Positions 7,810 to 19,403 of a stretch of DNA of 64,000 nucleotides are shown here, one piece after another (within the stretch, counting starts at the first letter, position 1; each line of letters begins with the position of its first letter). Location: the NCBI GenBank assembly GCA_034420695.1, contig DAOULB010000051.1:1-64000 (forward strand), written 5' to 3'. Position numbers and translations under genes: made by a program. Under the pieces are notes generated by a model. That model saw only the letters and a list, made by a program, of their open reading frames with translations, ran no database searches and was not told the DNA's origin. This stretch comes from Io17-Chloro-G2 sp034420695 (GTDB lineage: Bacteria; Chloroflexota; Dehalococcoidia; Lucifugimonadales; UBA3495).

Positions 7810-9060
7810 TCAACCGGCGGCTTGGTCGAGAAACTCCTGCAGGGGGAGGGTGGTCTGGGTTGAAGCCCGCATGTCCCGCAGGACGACGGTGCCGTTGTTG
7901 ATTTCGTCCTCGCCCAGGATGAGGGCGTATGGGATTTCCAGGGCGTTGGCTTGGCGCATCTGGCCCCGGAGGGCACGAGGACCGCTGCTGAGGATAGCCC
8001 CGGCTCCCATGCGGCGCAGCTTGGAAGCCAGTTCCAGCGCTGCAGACCGCGCATCGTCACCCACATTGGCAACCAGGTACTTGGGCGCCGGGGTTGGCGG
8101 GGGCTCGACCTCGTTGCGCCGCAGGTTCAAGGCCAGGCGTTCCATGCCGGAGCCGAAGCCTATGCCGGGGGTTGGGCGTCCGCCCAGTTGTTCGATCAGT
8201 CCGTCGTAACGGCCGCCGCCGCAAATGGTGGACTGGCCGCCCACCTCAGCGGGCTGAATTTCAAACACGGTACGAGTGTAGTAGTCAAGGCCGCGGACCA
8301 AGCGGTGGTCGATTTGGAAGGGCAGGTCCATAGCCGAAAGATAGGCGGTCAGCTTGGACCAGTGTTCCTGGCATTCAGGACAAAGGTGGTCTGCCGAGTG
8401 GGGGGCTTCGTCGCCAAGGGAGCGGCAGGTCTCCACCTTGCAGTCCAGGAGGCGCAGGGGGTTGCGGTCCAGGCGTTGCTTGCAGTCGCCGCAGAGGCGG
8501 TCCTGCAGGCCGGAGTAGTAGCTCTTCAACTGGGACACGTACGCGGGGCGGCACTGGCCGTCGCCAATGCTATTGACGAAGAGGTTCACGTCGCTGAGGC
8601 CCAGGGAGTGGGTCAATTGCCAGCCCAGCTCGATAACTTCCGCGTCCACCGAGGGGTCGGCGTCGCCGAGGACCTCCACACCGAACTGGTGGTGCTGGCG
8701 GAAGCGGCCGGCTTGGGGCCGTTCGTAGCGGAACACGGGACAGAAGTAGTAGAGGCGCACGGGCTGGGGCAGGTTGTGCATGCCGTGTTCCAAGTAGGCG
8801 CGGCACACCGGGGCGGTGCCCTCGGGCCGGAGGGTTACTTGGTCGCCGCCGCGGTCTTCGAAGGTGTACATTTCCTTTTCGACGATGTCGGTGCCTTCAC
8901 CGACAGAACGGACGAAGAGGTTGGCGTCCTCAAAGGCCGGGGTGTCGATGCGGGAAAAGCCGTAACGGCCGGCGAGTTCCACGGCCTTGGACTCGATGTA
9001 ACGCCAGTAGTGCTGTTCGGGGGGCAACCGGTCTGCGGTGCCCCTGGGGGCTTGAAACAA
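7810..9060 (-). CDS. hisS: Histidyl-tRNA synthetase
   Basis: Class II aminoacyl-tRNA synthetase. Motif 1 lies in the GFSRIDTPAFED region, motif 2 in VTLRPEGTAPVCRAY plus FRYERPQAGRFRQHHQFGVE, and the histidine-A motif is LVRGLDYYTRTVFE. Motif 3 is GIGFGSGMERL, and an anticodon-binding domain occupies roughly the last 90 residues. The start is TTG at 9060, giving 416 residues, because AAAGGAAG lies 7 nt upstream and the protein then opens with the normal FQAPRGTADxLP. A TTG 48 nt further upstream overlaps the probable -10 box and would lie outside the transcript. Confidence 0.96.
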   Translation of the reverse strand: MFQAPRGTADRLPPEQHYWRYIESKAVELAGRYGFSRIDTPAFEDANLFVRSVGEGTDIVEKEMYTFEDRGGDQVTLRPEGTAPVCRAYLEHGMHNLPQPVRLYYFCPVFRYERPQAGRFRQHHQFGVEVLGDADPSVDAEVIELGWQLTHSLGLSDVNLFVNSIGDGQCRPAYVSQLKSYYSGLQDRLCGDCKQRLDRNPLRLLDCKVETCRSLGDEAPHSADHLCPECQEHWSKLTAYLSAMDLPFQIDHRLVRGLDYYTRTVFEIQPAEVGGQSTICGGGRYDGLIEQLGGRPTPGIGFGSGMERLALNLRRNEVEPPPTPAPKYLVANVGDDARSAALELASKLRRMGAGAILSSGPRALRGQMRQANALEIPYALILGEDEINNGTVVLRDMRASTQTTLPLQEFLDQAAG

Positions 9061-9107
9061 AGGGTTGCTTCCTTTGATCTGTTGTAGATGGCAGAAACTC
9101 TGGGTCA

Positions 9108-9113
9108 ATTATA
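9108..9113 (-). promoter_or_regulatory. Probable -10 box of the hisS promoter
   Basis: Minus-strand TATAAT lies 47 nt upstream of the preferred hisS start. The expected transcript start is about 9100. No convincing -35 box is present 17 nt upstream. It supports the internal TTG start of hisS. Confidence 0.4.
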
Positions 9114-9241
9114 GGGGGTGAAAAGGCTGCGGGACAGACCGGGGGAGGCCCGGCGAGGGAATCTCAGTCCAATCTACAAATGTGGCGGCCCGTGGACCGC
9201 GCCGGCGGTGTCCAGGGTATCCGGCCTGGCTTTCTTCCGGC

Positions 9242-12200
9242 TCAGGGGGAGCATAGGCGTTCCAGGAGTGGTTCTCCCGTCATGGTGCCCAACCTCTGCG
9301 CCCTTTGGCAGGGGGTGAGGCCGTTGTTGTCCGCGGCATTTGCGTCGGCGCCGCGGTCGAGCAACAAGGGGACCACCGTTTTATAGTACGATCCGTCGTT
9401 GGGGAAGGAATATGGGCCAGGTTCGGGGGCAGCCGCATAGTGGAGGGGAGTGCGGCCCTTGTCGCCCTTGGCGTTGATTTCGGCTCCCCAGTCCAGCAAC
9501 ACTTCGACCACGTCTTCCGCCCCCTGAGAAAGGGTGCGAAATCCCGCTGCCAGGTGCAGGGGGGTCAAGCCTTCGTTACTCCTAGCCTCAGTATAGGCCC
9601 CCAGTTCCAGCAATTCCCTCACCTGTCTTTGCCTGTCGCCAATTGCAGCCAGGTGCAATGCGGTCCATCCCCTTTCGTCCTTGGCATCGATGTCCGCTCC
9701 CTGGTCCAGGAGCAAGGCAACCGACTCCGGAAGGGCTTCTCCCGACGATGGTTGGAGGGGAGTCCTTCCTTCGTTGTCCTTGGCCTTGGGATCGGCCCCG
9801 CTTTCCAAGAGGAGGGTCACGATTGCCGGCCCCGCATAGGCTTGTTCGCCGCGGGCGTTTGACCCCAGAGAGCGGTAGTTCATGACCGCATAGTGCAGGG
9901 GCGTCCTGCTGTGGTCGTCTTTATCGTTGACGGTTGCCCCACGGTCCAGGAAAAGAGAGAACACCTCCGGCACATTACTCAAGGCCGCGTAATGCAGGGG
10001 CCCGGCTCCCTGAGCCTGGTCCCTGAGGTTGATGTCGGCGCCTCTATCCAGGAGCAGGGCGGCCATTTTGGGTTCCGTGTTGTACCGCGCCGCGTTGAGG
10101 AGAGGGGTGTAGCCCCAGTCTGATGTCCCCCTGGCGTTTACGTCGGCGCCCCGGTCCAAGAACAGAGCGGCCACCTCGGTGTTGGAGTTGCGCCCCGCTG
10201 CAGCGTGGAGCGGCGTTTCGCCGTATTCGGCCAGGGCGTTTACGTCGGCGCCCCGGTCGATGAGCAGGGCAGCAACCGCCGGGTCTTGGTTCAGGGCCGC
10301 TTGGTGGAGGGGGGTACGGTCGTTGCTGTCACGTGCGTTCAGCCCGGCGCCGCGGTCGAGCAAAAGGGCGGTGACCTCCGGGCGGTTGTACTGGGCGGCA
10401 AGGTGAAGAGGCGTTATGCCAGTGATGGGGTCACCGAACAGCCGGTGACGCAGTTCGGTGGTGGCGTTTACGTCCCCTCCTTGGTCGAGCAGCCTTTGGA
10501 CAACCTCCGCCGGGGCGTTGAACATCGACCGGTGCAGGGGTGTCTCACCCGAGACGAAAATCCACTGCGCGGCGGCCGCAGTCCACTCTTCTTGCGGGTT
10601 CAATCCGGCGGCCAGGGAGAGGGGATCGCACTCGATCACGGCCCCGGGAGCGTCTCCGGGGATGGGTCTCCCGTGGAGGCACCGGTACATGGCATGGAAC
10701 TGTTCTACTTTTCCCGGCGGAGTGTTCCCCAGGAATGCGAGATAAATTTCGTCCTCGGAAACGGGGGAACCCCGGCTAACGGCCTCCCGGTAGAGGCCCC
10801 TGAGGGCTGAAACAGTCCCGTCATGGCCCAAGGCCAAGTACATACCCAAGAGGAATGATTCGCCCAAGGGATAGTGGCAACCCCAGAGGGGCGTCCGCAG
10901 ATACTCGAGGTACTGCCGCCCCTTGGTGGCCTCCAGCAATTCATGAATGTTGGAGGCGCCCTGGGATGGGCAGTCTCTTTGGGTGGCGTCATTTACGGCC
11001 AGGGTGTAGCGGGCTTGGACGTCCGCTCCTTCACTGTGCATCAGGGTGTAGGAGCCAAGAAAGTCGGACCATCCCTCGGACAGCCAGTGGGGCATGTAGT
11101 ATTCCTTGGTGTAGAAGTGTGCCAGTTCGTGGGAGAGGGTCTGCTGGAAGCCCGCTTCTCCCGGCCCCTTCTTCATTACGACGTGGCTGTCGACGTTGGC
11201 CCCGCCGATTTCCACGACGTAATCGAAATCCGGTTCCAGGTGGACTATGACTTCCTGCTTTATCCAGGGCTCTCCCATGAAATCCTCTATCGCCCTTACT
11301 CCATTTTCCAGGGCCCCGAACACCTCCTCAACATCAGGCTGGATGGAAGACCGGTGGACCACGTACAGCTCAACTTCACCCGAGGGCAGGTCAAGAGTCC
11401 GGGAATGGGTCATGCCGTCCAAGACCAGCTCTTCGAAGGGGATGGACGTGTCCGACACGGTCCTCAGGGAGACTACCAAGGCAGCCTCTTCGCCGGTGAG
11501 GCCGTCCTGGAACCAGTCCTGGCCGGCGAGAAGCTCAGCATGGTCCAGTTCCAGGTTGGCCAACCGCAGCAGGTTGCCCAAGGTATTCGCTTCGTGATCT
11601 TCGATGCCGTCGACCACCCAGGAATAGCCTGCAATATCCTGTGCGAGAACGAGGCGCTCTCCGGCAAGGCGGCGCAAACTGTGAATTACCTCACCCTCAA
11701 TATGGTCTACGCCGTCGACCACCCACGGGGCTGCCAAGAGTTTTGCGGCCAACTCCGGATGCTCCCTCTCGATGCTCCCCAGATAGTAGCTGCCACTCTC
11801 CAGGGATTCGGTCCCTGCACCCCCTTTCCACTGCGACTCAACGATTTGGCGGGCCTGAGAAGGGTCGTATTTCGCTACTTCCGCGACGAGCACCACCGAG
11901 GACTGTTCTTCCTGGCTAAGGCCGTCGGCCAGCCATGACGAACTGGCAATTTCCACGGCCAAGGCGTGGTCACCATCGGCTATCTCTCCGATGGCCACGA
12001 CAACGGACAGTTCTTCAGCGCTAACCTCCGACTCCAGCCAAGGCAGCCCAACGACGCTTCGAGCTAGCGACGGGTCTTCTTCAGCAATGTCCTTAATGGC
12101 GTCAACGGCCAGACGCTCTTCCAAGGTAATCTCGTCGGCCAGCCAGGGCAGACCCGCCAGGGCCTTGGCCGTGGCGGGATCGGAGAGGGCAATCCGGTCA

Positions 12201-12418
12201 AAGGATTCCGCCGACTTTCCGGTCAGCGGAGGTCTGGGAAACTGCATGGCTGCGGTCGGCGTGGGGACCGGGACCTCCGCAGGCGGTTCTGCAGCGTCAC
12301 GAGATGGCGGTGGCGGCGTCGCCGTAGGACCCGGGGCTTGGGCACGGCAGCCTGTTGCTGCTGCTAGGAATGTTGCGATTGCAATTGCTGCTAGCAGGGC
12401 AGTGGCGAAGTAATTCAT
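9242..12418 (-). CDS. Large lipoprotein with helical repeats, gluzincin-like peptidase domain and 12 ankyrin repeats
   Basis: This 1058-residue protein starts with a lipoprotein signal (hydrophobic residues 4-22, lipobox ending in Cys24), then a Pro/Thr linker. Residues ~85-310 contain about seven ~35-residue repeats, each with an L-A-x-x-x-W-(L/V)-x-(D/E)-x-(I/V/L) core. Residues ~345-640 form a peptidase-MA-like domain with HELAH at 430-434 and a downstream SEGWSDF glutamate (E448), the zinc-site pattern of gluzincins. From ~650 to the end are twelve ankyrin repeats of the xTPLHxAA...LLxRGADVNA type. It is predicted to be anchored outside the cytoplasmic membrane. Ankyrins suggest protein binding; the target is unknown. 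The ATG at 12418 is supported by the signal peptide. Confidence 0.85.
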   Translation of the reverse strand: MNYFATALLAAIAIATFLAAATGCRAQAPGPTATPPPPSRDAAEPPAEVPVPTPTAAMQFPRPPLTGKSAESFDRIALSDPATAKALAGLPWLADEITLEERLAVDAIKDIAEEDPSLARSVVGLPWLESEVSAEELSVVVAIGEIADGDHALAVEIASSSWLADGLSQEEQSSVVLVAEVAKYDPSQARQIVESQWKGGAGTESLESGSYYLGSIEREHPELAAKLLAAPWVVDGVDHIEGEVIHSLRRLAGERLVLAQDIAGYSWVVDGIEDHEANTLGNLLRLANLELDHAELLAGQDWFQDGLTGEEAALVVSLRTVSDTSIPFEELVLDGMTHSRTLDLPSGEVELYVVHRSSIQPDVEEVFGALENGVRAIEDFMGEPWIKQEVIVHLEPDFDYVVEIGGANVDSHVVMKKGPGEAGFQQTLSHELAHFYTKEYYMPHWLSEGWSDFLGSYTLMHSEGADVQARYTLAVNDATQRDCPSQGASNIHELLEATKGRQYLEYLRTPLWGCHYPLGESFLLGMYLALGHDGTVSALRGLYREAVSRGSPVSEDEIYLAFLGNTPPGKVEQFHAMYRCLHGRPIPGDAPGAVIECDPLSLAAGLNPQEEWTAAAAQWIFVSGETPLHRSMFNAPAEVVQRLLDQGGDVNATTELRHRLFGDPITGITPLHLAAQYNRPEVTALLLDRGAGLNARDSNDRTPLHQAALNQDPAVAALLIDRGADVNALAEYGETPLHAAAGRNSNTEVAALFLDRGADVNARGTSDWGYTPLLNAARYNTEPKMAALLLDRGADINLRDQAQGAGPLHYAALSNVPEVFSLFLDRGATVNDKDDHSRTPLHYAVMNYRSLGSNARGEQAYAGPAIVTLLLESGADPKAKDNEGRTPLQPSSGEALPESVALLLDQGADIDAKDERGWTALHLAAIGDRQRQVRELLELGAYTEARSNEGLTPLHLAAGFRTLSQGAEDVVEVLLDWGAEINAKGDKGRTPLHYAAAPEPGPYSFPNDGSYYKTVVPLLLDRGADANAADNNGLTPCQRAQRLGTMTGEPLLERLCSP

Positions 12419-12470
12419 GCTTCCTGCTCTCCCCGGTATTCAAACCCCGCGGCGGCATCGAAACTCCCGG

Positions 12471-13727
12471 TTACAGAACGCCACCGGCGGCCAGTTCCTC
12501 GAATTGGGCGGCGGTGAGGCCGCCGATGCTGCAGAGGATTTCACGGTTGTGCTCGCCGACTTCCGGCGGGCGGCCGGAGGGAGTGCCGACGCTGCCGGCC
12601 AGGCGTATGGGGGTGTTGGCGGCGCGGAACTGGCCTCCCAAAGTGTTTGGGAAGTCGACGAACATGCCGCGGGCTTCCAAGTGGGGGCACTGGTCCAAGT
12701 CGGAGACGTCCTGCACCACCCCCATGGAAAAGCCAATTTGGATTAACTCCTGAGCGACTTCCAGCTTGGTCTTGGTCTTGGACCACTCCTCGATGAGAGG
12801 GACTATGTTCTCGAAGTAGAAGGGCCCGGCGATACCCTCACCCAAGTAGCGGGGGTCGCTGATGAGGTCTTCACGGCCCAGCTTCTTCCAGAGGGCCACC
12901 CATTTCTCCTCGCCCCCAGCGCCGGCCAGAACGGCGTAGCCATCGCTGGCTTCCAAGACAAGCTGGGCGGTGAACATGTTCTCCCGGGCACGGCCTGACA
13001 CTTCACCAGTGGTCTGGTAGAGGGGCATGGTGCTGGTGGTGTGGGCCATCATGCAGTCGTACATTGCCATGTCGACCATCTGGCCGAGGCCGGTCTTGCG
13101 GCGGGTCTCCAAGGCAAGCATGATGCCCAAGGCGGTCCAGACGCCGGGGACCGAGTCCCCGATGTTGTCGCCCACCATTTGTGGCTTGTCGGCGGGGGAA
13201 CCGGTGGTCACCATCCAACCGCCCATGCCCTGAACGCAGGGGTTGTTGGCCGGCCAGTAGGTGTAGGGGCCGGTGGCCCCTCCTTCGGGAGCGCCGTAGC
13301 CGGTGAGGCTGGCGTAAACGATGGCAGGGTTGATTTCCTTGAGCTGATCGTAGCCCAGGCCCAGGCGGGTCAAGGCTCCAGGCCCCCAGTTGTCTAGAAC
13401 AACGTCCACGGCTTGGACCAAAGTGCGGAACACATCCTTGCACCGGGGGTCTCTCAAGTCCATGGTGATGCTCTTCTTGTTGCGGTTGACGCCCAGGTAC
13501 CGGGCGCTGACTTGCTTGCCATCGAGGCCATCGATGATAGGGGTCCCCGACCGGGAACGTTCGCCGGTCCGGGGCCGTTCCACCTTGATGACCTCAGCCC
13601 CCATGTCTCCCAAAATCATGGAGCAGAAGGGGCCGGCGATGATGTGGGTGACGTCCAGCACCCGGAGTCCTTCCAGGGGCAGGGGCAGGGGCAGTATAAG
13701 GTCGGCTGTCTGATTGTTGTCGGTCAA
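12471..13727 (-). CDS. CaiB/BaiF-type (family III) CoA-transferase
   Basis: A 418-residue family III CoA-transferase. Near the N-terminus it has LPLEGLRVLDVTHIIAGPFCSMILGDMGAEVIKVE, with the nucleotide-binding region; SITMDLRDPRCKD and VLDNWGPGALTRLGLGYD follow. The catalytic Asp is expected in the region around GNxGD-like segments near residue 170. It transfers CoA between a carboxylic acid and an acyl-CoA. The start is TTG at 13727 with GAGAGG 7 nt upstream. It has a 52-nt gap from the ankyrin lipoprotein downstream, with no functional link evident. Substrate unknown. Confidence 0.92.
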   Translation of the reverse strand: MTDNNQTADLILPLPLPLEGLRVLDVTHIIAGPFCSMILGDMGAEVIKVERPRTGERSRSGTPIIDGLDGKQVSARYLGVNRNKKSITMDLRDPRCKDVFRTLVQAVDVVLDNWGPGALTRLGLGYDQLKEINPAIVYASLTGYGAPEGGATGPYTYWPANNPCVQGMGGWMVTTGSPADKPQMVGDNIGDSVPGVWTALGIMLALETRRKTGLGQMVDMAMYDCMMAHTTSTMPLYQTTGEVSGRARENMFTAQLVLEASDGYAVLAGAGGEEKWVALWKKLGREDLISDPRYLGEGIAGPFYFENIVPLIEEWSKTKTKLEVAQELIQIGFSMGVVQDVSDLDQCPHLEARGMFVDFPNTLGGQFRAANTPIRLAGSVGTPSGRPPEVGEHNREILCSIGGLTAAQFEELAAGGVL

Positions 13728-13862
13728 TTCGGTGCCTCTCGTAGAATATCCGGGGAGTTGGGAAAGGGTCCCTGCCGCCGCCTGTTTGCATGGCCCGGGG
13801 CGACAAGGGAAGCGTTTGAATAAACCCGCCGGGATGCGGACGAGGGCATCCCGGACAGGCGG

Positions 13863-14387
13863 TTAGGACTTGGGGATTTGCAGGCCCAGGCCGTTATCGA
13901 TGAAACGGCGGGAGTTCCTACGGTAGTTGACAGTGGGGTCTTGGAGGCGCTTCTCGTGTTCTTCTTTGAGAGGCATCACCCTGCCGGGAACACCCACCAC
14001 CAGAGAGCGGTCTGGGATGTTGGCGCCTCCGACAACGAGGGCGCACGCGCCAATCATGCAGTAGTTGCCCACACGGGCGCTTTCCAGCACCACGGCGTTG
14101 ACGCCCACCAAGACGTTGTTGCCGATGGCGCCGCCGTGGATGACGGCGCCGTGGGTCATCAGCACGTTGTCGCCCAACTCCAGGAAGTCGTCGGTATGCA
14201 AGACGCAGTTGTCTTGGATGGAGCAGTCCTTGCCGATGATTATCTTTCCGTAGTCCGCCCGGATTACAGCTCCAGGCCAAACGTTGGTGCCTTCGCCTAT
14301 TTCAACGTCGCCGACCACGTAGGCGGCTTCACTGATGAACGCCGACGGGTGAATCGTGGGGGTTTTTCCTTCGAGGCTGCGAATCAC
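13863..14387 (-). CDS. Gamma-carbonic-anhydrase-family left-handed beta-helix protein
   Basis: A ~174-residue hexapeptide-repeat protein of the YrdA/gamma-CA family: VGDVEIGEGTNVWPGAVIRADYG, then CSIQDNCVLHTDD, THGAVIHGGAIGNN and VGVNAVVLESARVG. The three zinc-ligand histidines (in VLHT, MTHG and VIHGG) are present. The C-terminal helix lies around EHEKRLQDPTVNYRRNSRRF. Members are trimers; many lack demonstrated carbonic anhydrase activity. I chose GTG at 14387 because GGAGG lies 5 nt upstream; an in-frame TTG four codons earlier overlaps that site. Confidence 0.88.
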   Translation of the reverse strand: MIRSLEGKTPTIHPSAFISEAAYVVGDVEIGEGTNVWPGAVIRADYGKIIIGKDCSIQDNCVLHTDDFLELGDNVLMTHGAVIHGGAIGNNVLVGVNAVVLESARVGNYCMIGACALVVGGANIPDRSLVVGVPGRVMPLKEEHEKRLQDPTVNYRRNSRRFIDNGLGLQIPKS

Positions 14388-14542
14388 TGGGGCCTCCAAT
14401 GCCGGATGTATTTCCGCCTATATTGGGAGTAGCCGAAAAGGTTTCCCGGCCCGACCATCGGGCGGCCTACGCCGGAGCGTCACCTCCGCAGGTTTCAAGG
14501 ATACATGCCAAGCGTAGGCATAGCCAGAGCAGGTGGGGGAGC

Positions 14543-15148
14543 CTAGAACAACTTGCCGAAGAAGTCGTCAAAGAACCTGATTGCCCACTCGGCTCCGTAG
14601 TTGCAGGCGTAGGCAACCCCAAAGTATTTGAGGGTCTTCCCGACCCACACCAAGGCCAGAAACCGCCAGATGGGATACCGCAGGGCTCCGGCGGCGATGC
14701 CGGCGACATCGAAGACGGGATTGGGGATGACGGAGAGGAGGAACAGCACCAGCCAGCCGTGGCGGCCCATCCAAATCCGCAAGCGGCGGTAGAACCTTCT
14801 GCCGCTCAGCAGCTCCTCGCCACTACGTCCCAGGAAGTAGCCGGTGAGCTCCCCAACCCCCTCGCAGGTGCCGGCTATCAGGGCGACGATCCAGGGTATC
14901 AGCAGGGCACCGGCGGTGCAGACCACCGCCAAGGCCGGCGCCGGTACAACCATGCCTCCGCTGGCGACTATGGCCGTCAGCGCGACCCCGGCGTAGCCCA
15001 CTTGGTGCAGGCTGAAAGTGTCGCGGAAGAGAAAGGCGATGGCAACGATGGAGGCCACCACCAGGAAAAGCACCAAGTGAAGGAGGGTCCTCCGGTTCCG
15101 GCGGCTGAAATCCTGAAGCAGGGACGGGGCGGTGTCTGGGGACTTCAT
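14543..15148 (-). CDS. VTT/DedA-family membrane protein
   Basis: A 201-residue integral membrane protein with about five hydrophobic segments and the VTT-domain signature. The GGMVVPAPALAV re-entrant region is followed by EGVGELTGYFLGRSGEELL, and later by SVIPNPVFDVAGIAAGALRYP with its conserved Pro and Asp. VTT proteins act as lipid scramblases or flippases, or in membrane homeostasis. ATG start at 15148. It is a lone gene between the gamma-CA gene and the heat-shock locus. Confidence 0.85.
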   Translation of the reverse strand: MKSPDTAPSLLQDFSRRNRRTLLHLVLFLVVASIVAIAFLFRDTFSLHQVGYAGVALTAIVASGGMVVPAPALAVVCTAGALLIPWIVALIAGTCEGVGELTGYFLGRSGEELLSGRRFYRRLRIWMGRHGWLVLFLLSVIPNPVFDVAGIAAGALRYPIWRFLALVWVGKTLKYFGVAYACNYGAEWAIRFFDDFFGKLF

Positions 15149-15265
15149 TCAGCTAGGAGACCTCTCGGAGCCTGTTGGCCCATCGGGCCATGGAGAAACG
15201 CAGGTGAGAGGTGAGTGTTTTCGTCAAGAGCACCACTGAGAGTTCAGCCTGTGGATGAACGGCAC

Positions 15266-15308
15266 AAGGGGGCATGACCTATACTTGCGTAGAGGAACAT
15301 GCCCCCTT
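15266..15308. repeat. Inverted repeat downstream of clpC
   Basis: AAGGGGGCATG (15266-15276) pairs perfectly with CATGCCCCCTT (15298-15308) across a 21-nt loop. No T-tract follows on either side, so it is not a standard terminator. It could be a processing signal or a protein site downstream of the clpC operon. A 12-bp direct repeat CCAGTGATTCCG occurs twice just beyond, at 15330 and 15343. Confidence 0.5.
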
Positions 15309-15412
15309 CGGTTGTTTCCAATGACCCGTCCAGTGATTCCGACCAGTGATTCCGGGATCCCTCTTGGCGCCCTTGTTCCATTACGACCGCTCGCGGCTTG
15401 GGAAGTGAGCCC

Positions 15413-17875
<2,463 letters not shown>

Positions 17876-17975
17876 GACTTAGGCCTCCTTAGGTGGCTCC
17901 CGGGGCGGACAAGCGAAGGGACTCCTTCCAGGAACCTGTTTAATGGTTAAATCGGCTGGGGTGGGCAGCGGCGGT

Positions 17976-18326
17976 CTATCGCTGCCCCCGGGCCGGGCTG
18001 CGGGGGGGTTGCCGTCTCTGCAGGTTGTCTACCTGTTGGTTCAGGGACTCGACCTCCCGCTCCAGTTCCTCGATGCGCACCATCAGCTTCAGGGCCACCT
18101 CGGCGCCGGCCAGGTTGACCCCCATGTCGTCGGTTAGGGTCTTGATGCGCCTCAGCCGCTCGATGTCGGCCATGGAGTAGAGCCTTTGCCGGCCCACGGT
18201 GCGGGAGGGCCAGATAAGGCCAACCCGCTCGTAATACCGCAGGGTTTGGGCGTGGAGGCCGATCATCCGAGCCGCAACGCTGATTACGAAACAGGGTTCG
18301 TCTTCGAATTGGTTGTCCGTTGTCAT
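17976..18326 (-). CDS. hspR: HspR-family MerR-type heat-shock repressor
   Basis: A 116-residue MerR-family regulator. It shows CFVISVAARMIGLHAQTLRYYERVGLIWPSRT, the winged-helix DNA-binding segment, then the GRQRLYSMADIERLRRIKTL wing and an N-terminal-to-C-terminal coiled coil (IEELEREVESLNQQVDNL). HspR represses dnaK/clpB-type operons through inverted CTTGAGT-type sites. The ATG at 18326 is chosen for its GGAAGGA site 5-6 nt upstream; an upstream in-frame ATG gives a non-conserved basic extension. It lies between dnaJ and clpC, so its operon is probably autoregulated. Confidence 0.92.
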   Translation of the reverse strand: MTTDNQFEDEPCFVISVAARMIGLHAQTLRYYERVGLIWPSRTVGRQRLYSMADIERLRRIKTLTDDMGVNLAGAEVALKLMVRIEELEREVESLNQQVDNLQRRQPPRSPARGQR

Positions 18327-18377
18327 TTTCGTCCTTCCCTTTTGCCTGACTACAATGACCTTCAAAATCTGGGACCT

Positions 18378-19292
18378 TCAGGAACTGCTGCCGCCGGCAG
18401 CGGCACCGGCACCGGCACCGGTCTTGCCGTCCTTCCTGAGGTCTCTGAGTTTCTCGAACAACTCTTTCTCCGCATCGCCCAGGCCGGTGGGCAGGACTAC
18501 CTTGACGGTGGTGTACAGGGAGCCTTTAGACCCAGGGTTGCTCAACTCCGGCATGCCGCGGCCTGCAAGGCGGAAGCGCTGCCCGTTCTGGGTTTCGGCA
18601 GGAATGGTCAGGGATACGTTTCCAGTGAGGGTGGCTACATTTACGCCGCCGCCCAAAACCGCCACGTCCAGCGGGACTTCCGTTTCGGAGTTGAGGTCCT
18701 TCCCCTGCCTCTTGTAGGTGGGGTGAGACCGCACCGAGACCAGCAAGTAGATGTCGCCCTGGCCGGGCCCGCCGGCGGGGATGTGGACGCGGGAGCCGTT
18801 GTCCACGCCGGGAGGAATCTTCACTTCGATGCGGCGGCCGTCTTCCAGCTGGAGCAACCTGGTTGATCCGTGGTAGGCCTCGTCCAGGGTGACTTCGACA
18901 GGGTGCTCTACCGACCTGGGGGGAGCGAACCCCCCGGGGTCGGAAAAAAGGGTCTCAAAGATGCCTCCCCGGCCTGATGCCCCCCGGCCGAAGGGGATGC
19001 CGTCGCCGAAGTTGGTCCAAGTGAAGCCGCCCATGTTGTGGGCACGGGCTTGTTCCTGCTCGATCTGATCCGAGCGCTCCCAGTTGTCGCCGTACTTGTC
19101 GTAGCGGTTTCTCTTGTCGGGGTCCGACAGCACGCCGTAGGCTTCGTTGACGCTCTTGAAGCGGTCTTCCGCCGCCGGGTCGTCGCGGTTGACGTCCGGG
19201 TGATATTGGCGGGCCAGCTTACGGTAGGCCTGCCTTATGTCTTTTTCGCTGGCGTTACGGGAAACCCCCAATACGCCGTAGTAATCGGCCAT
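18378..19292 (-). CDS. DnaJ/CbpA-type co-chaperone without zinc fingers
   Basis: A 304-residue J-domain protein. The J domain spans residues 1-70 with HPD at 31-33. A Gly-rich linker follows to ~125, then the two-part DnaJ C-terminal substrate-binding domain (VEVTLDEAYHGSTR to the end). The four CxxCxGxG zinc repeats of DnaJ are absent, so it is the class B/CbpA type. It stimulates an Hsp70 ATPase; no dnaK is in this window. It is first gene of the heat-shock operon, 51 nt before hspR. The Ala/Gly-rich C-terminus (GAGAGAAAGGSSS) is low complexity. Confidence 0.93.
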   Translation of the reverse strand: MADYYGVLGVSRNASEKDIRQAYRKLARQYHPDVNRDDPAAEDRFKSVNEAYGVLSDPDKRNRYDKYGDNWERSDQIEQEQARAHNMGGFTWTNFGDGIPFGRGASGRGGIFETLFSDPGGFAPPRSVEHPVEVTLDEAYHGSTRLLQLEDGRRIEVKIPPGVDNGSRVHIPAGGPGQGDIYLLVSVRSHPTYKRQGKDLNSETEVPLDVAVLGGGVNVATLTGNVSLTIPAETQNGQRFRLAGRGMPELSNPGSKGSLYTTVKVVLPTGLGDAEKELFEKLRDLRKDGKTGAGAGAAAGGSSS

Positions 19293-19323
19293 AGCCTGAA
19301 TTTCCCTCAGTAGGTTACAGCAA

Positions 19324-19352
19324 ATTATAGGTTATTATACTCTATAAGTCAA
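19324..19352 (-). promoter_or_regulatory. Promoter of the dnaJ-hspR-clpC operon
   Basis: On the minus strand, TTGACT (19347-19352) and TATAAT (19324-19329) are separated by exactly 17 nt, nearly a perfect housekeeping promoter 32 nt upstream of the dnaJ ATG. The surrounding region is strikingly AT-rich. Repression by HspR is expected; the -35 to -10 spacer itself contains an extra TATAAT-like stretch. Confidence 0.8.
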
Positions 19353-19372
19353 TTTATATAGAACAATTACCA

Positions 19373-19388
19373 TCATAAGAAATTATGA
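19373..19388. promoter_or_regulatory. Palindrome between the divergent heat-shock promoters
   Basis: TCATAA-GAAA-TTATGA is a perfect 6-bp inverted repeat located midway between the dnaJ and hsp20 promoters. It is a possible regulator site; the binding protein is unknown. Confidence 0.4.
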
Positions 19389-19403
19389 CTGGCTATATAT
19401 ATA

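Noticed and set aside
9640..10500. Regular DNA repeats that could look like a CRISPR or tandem array
   Set aside because: They follow the 33-residue ankyrin period of the protein (repeats such as GACGTCGGCGCC); no spacer structure and no cas genes.
12471..13862. Link between the CaiB transferase and the gamma-CA gene as a carboxylation pathway
   Set aside because: Only adjacency supports it; no carboxylase or acyl-CoA genes adjoin.
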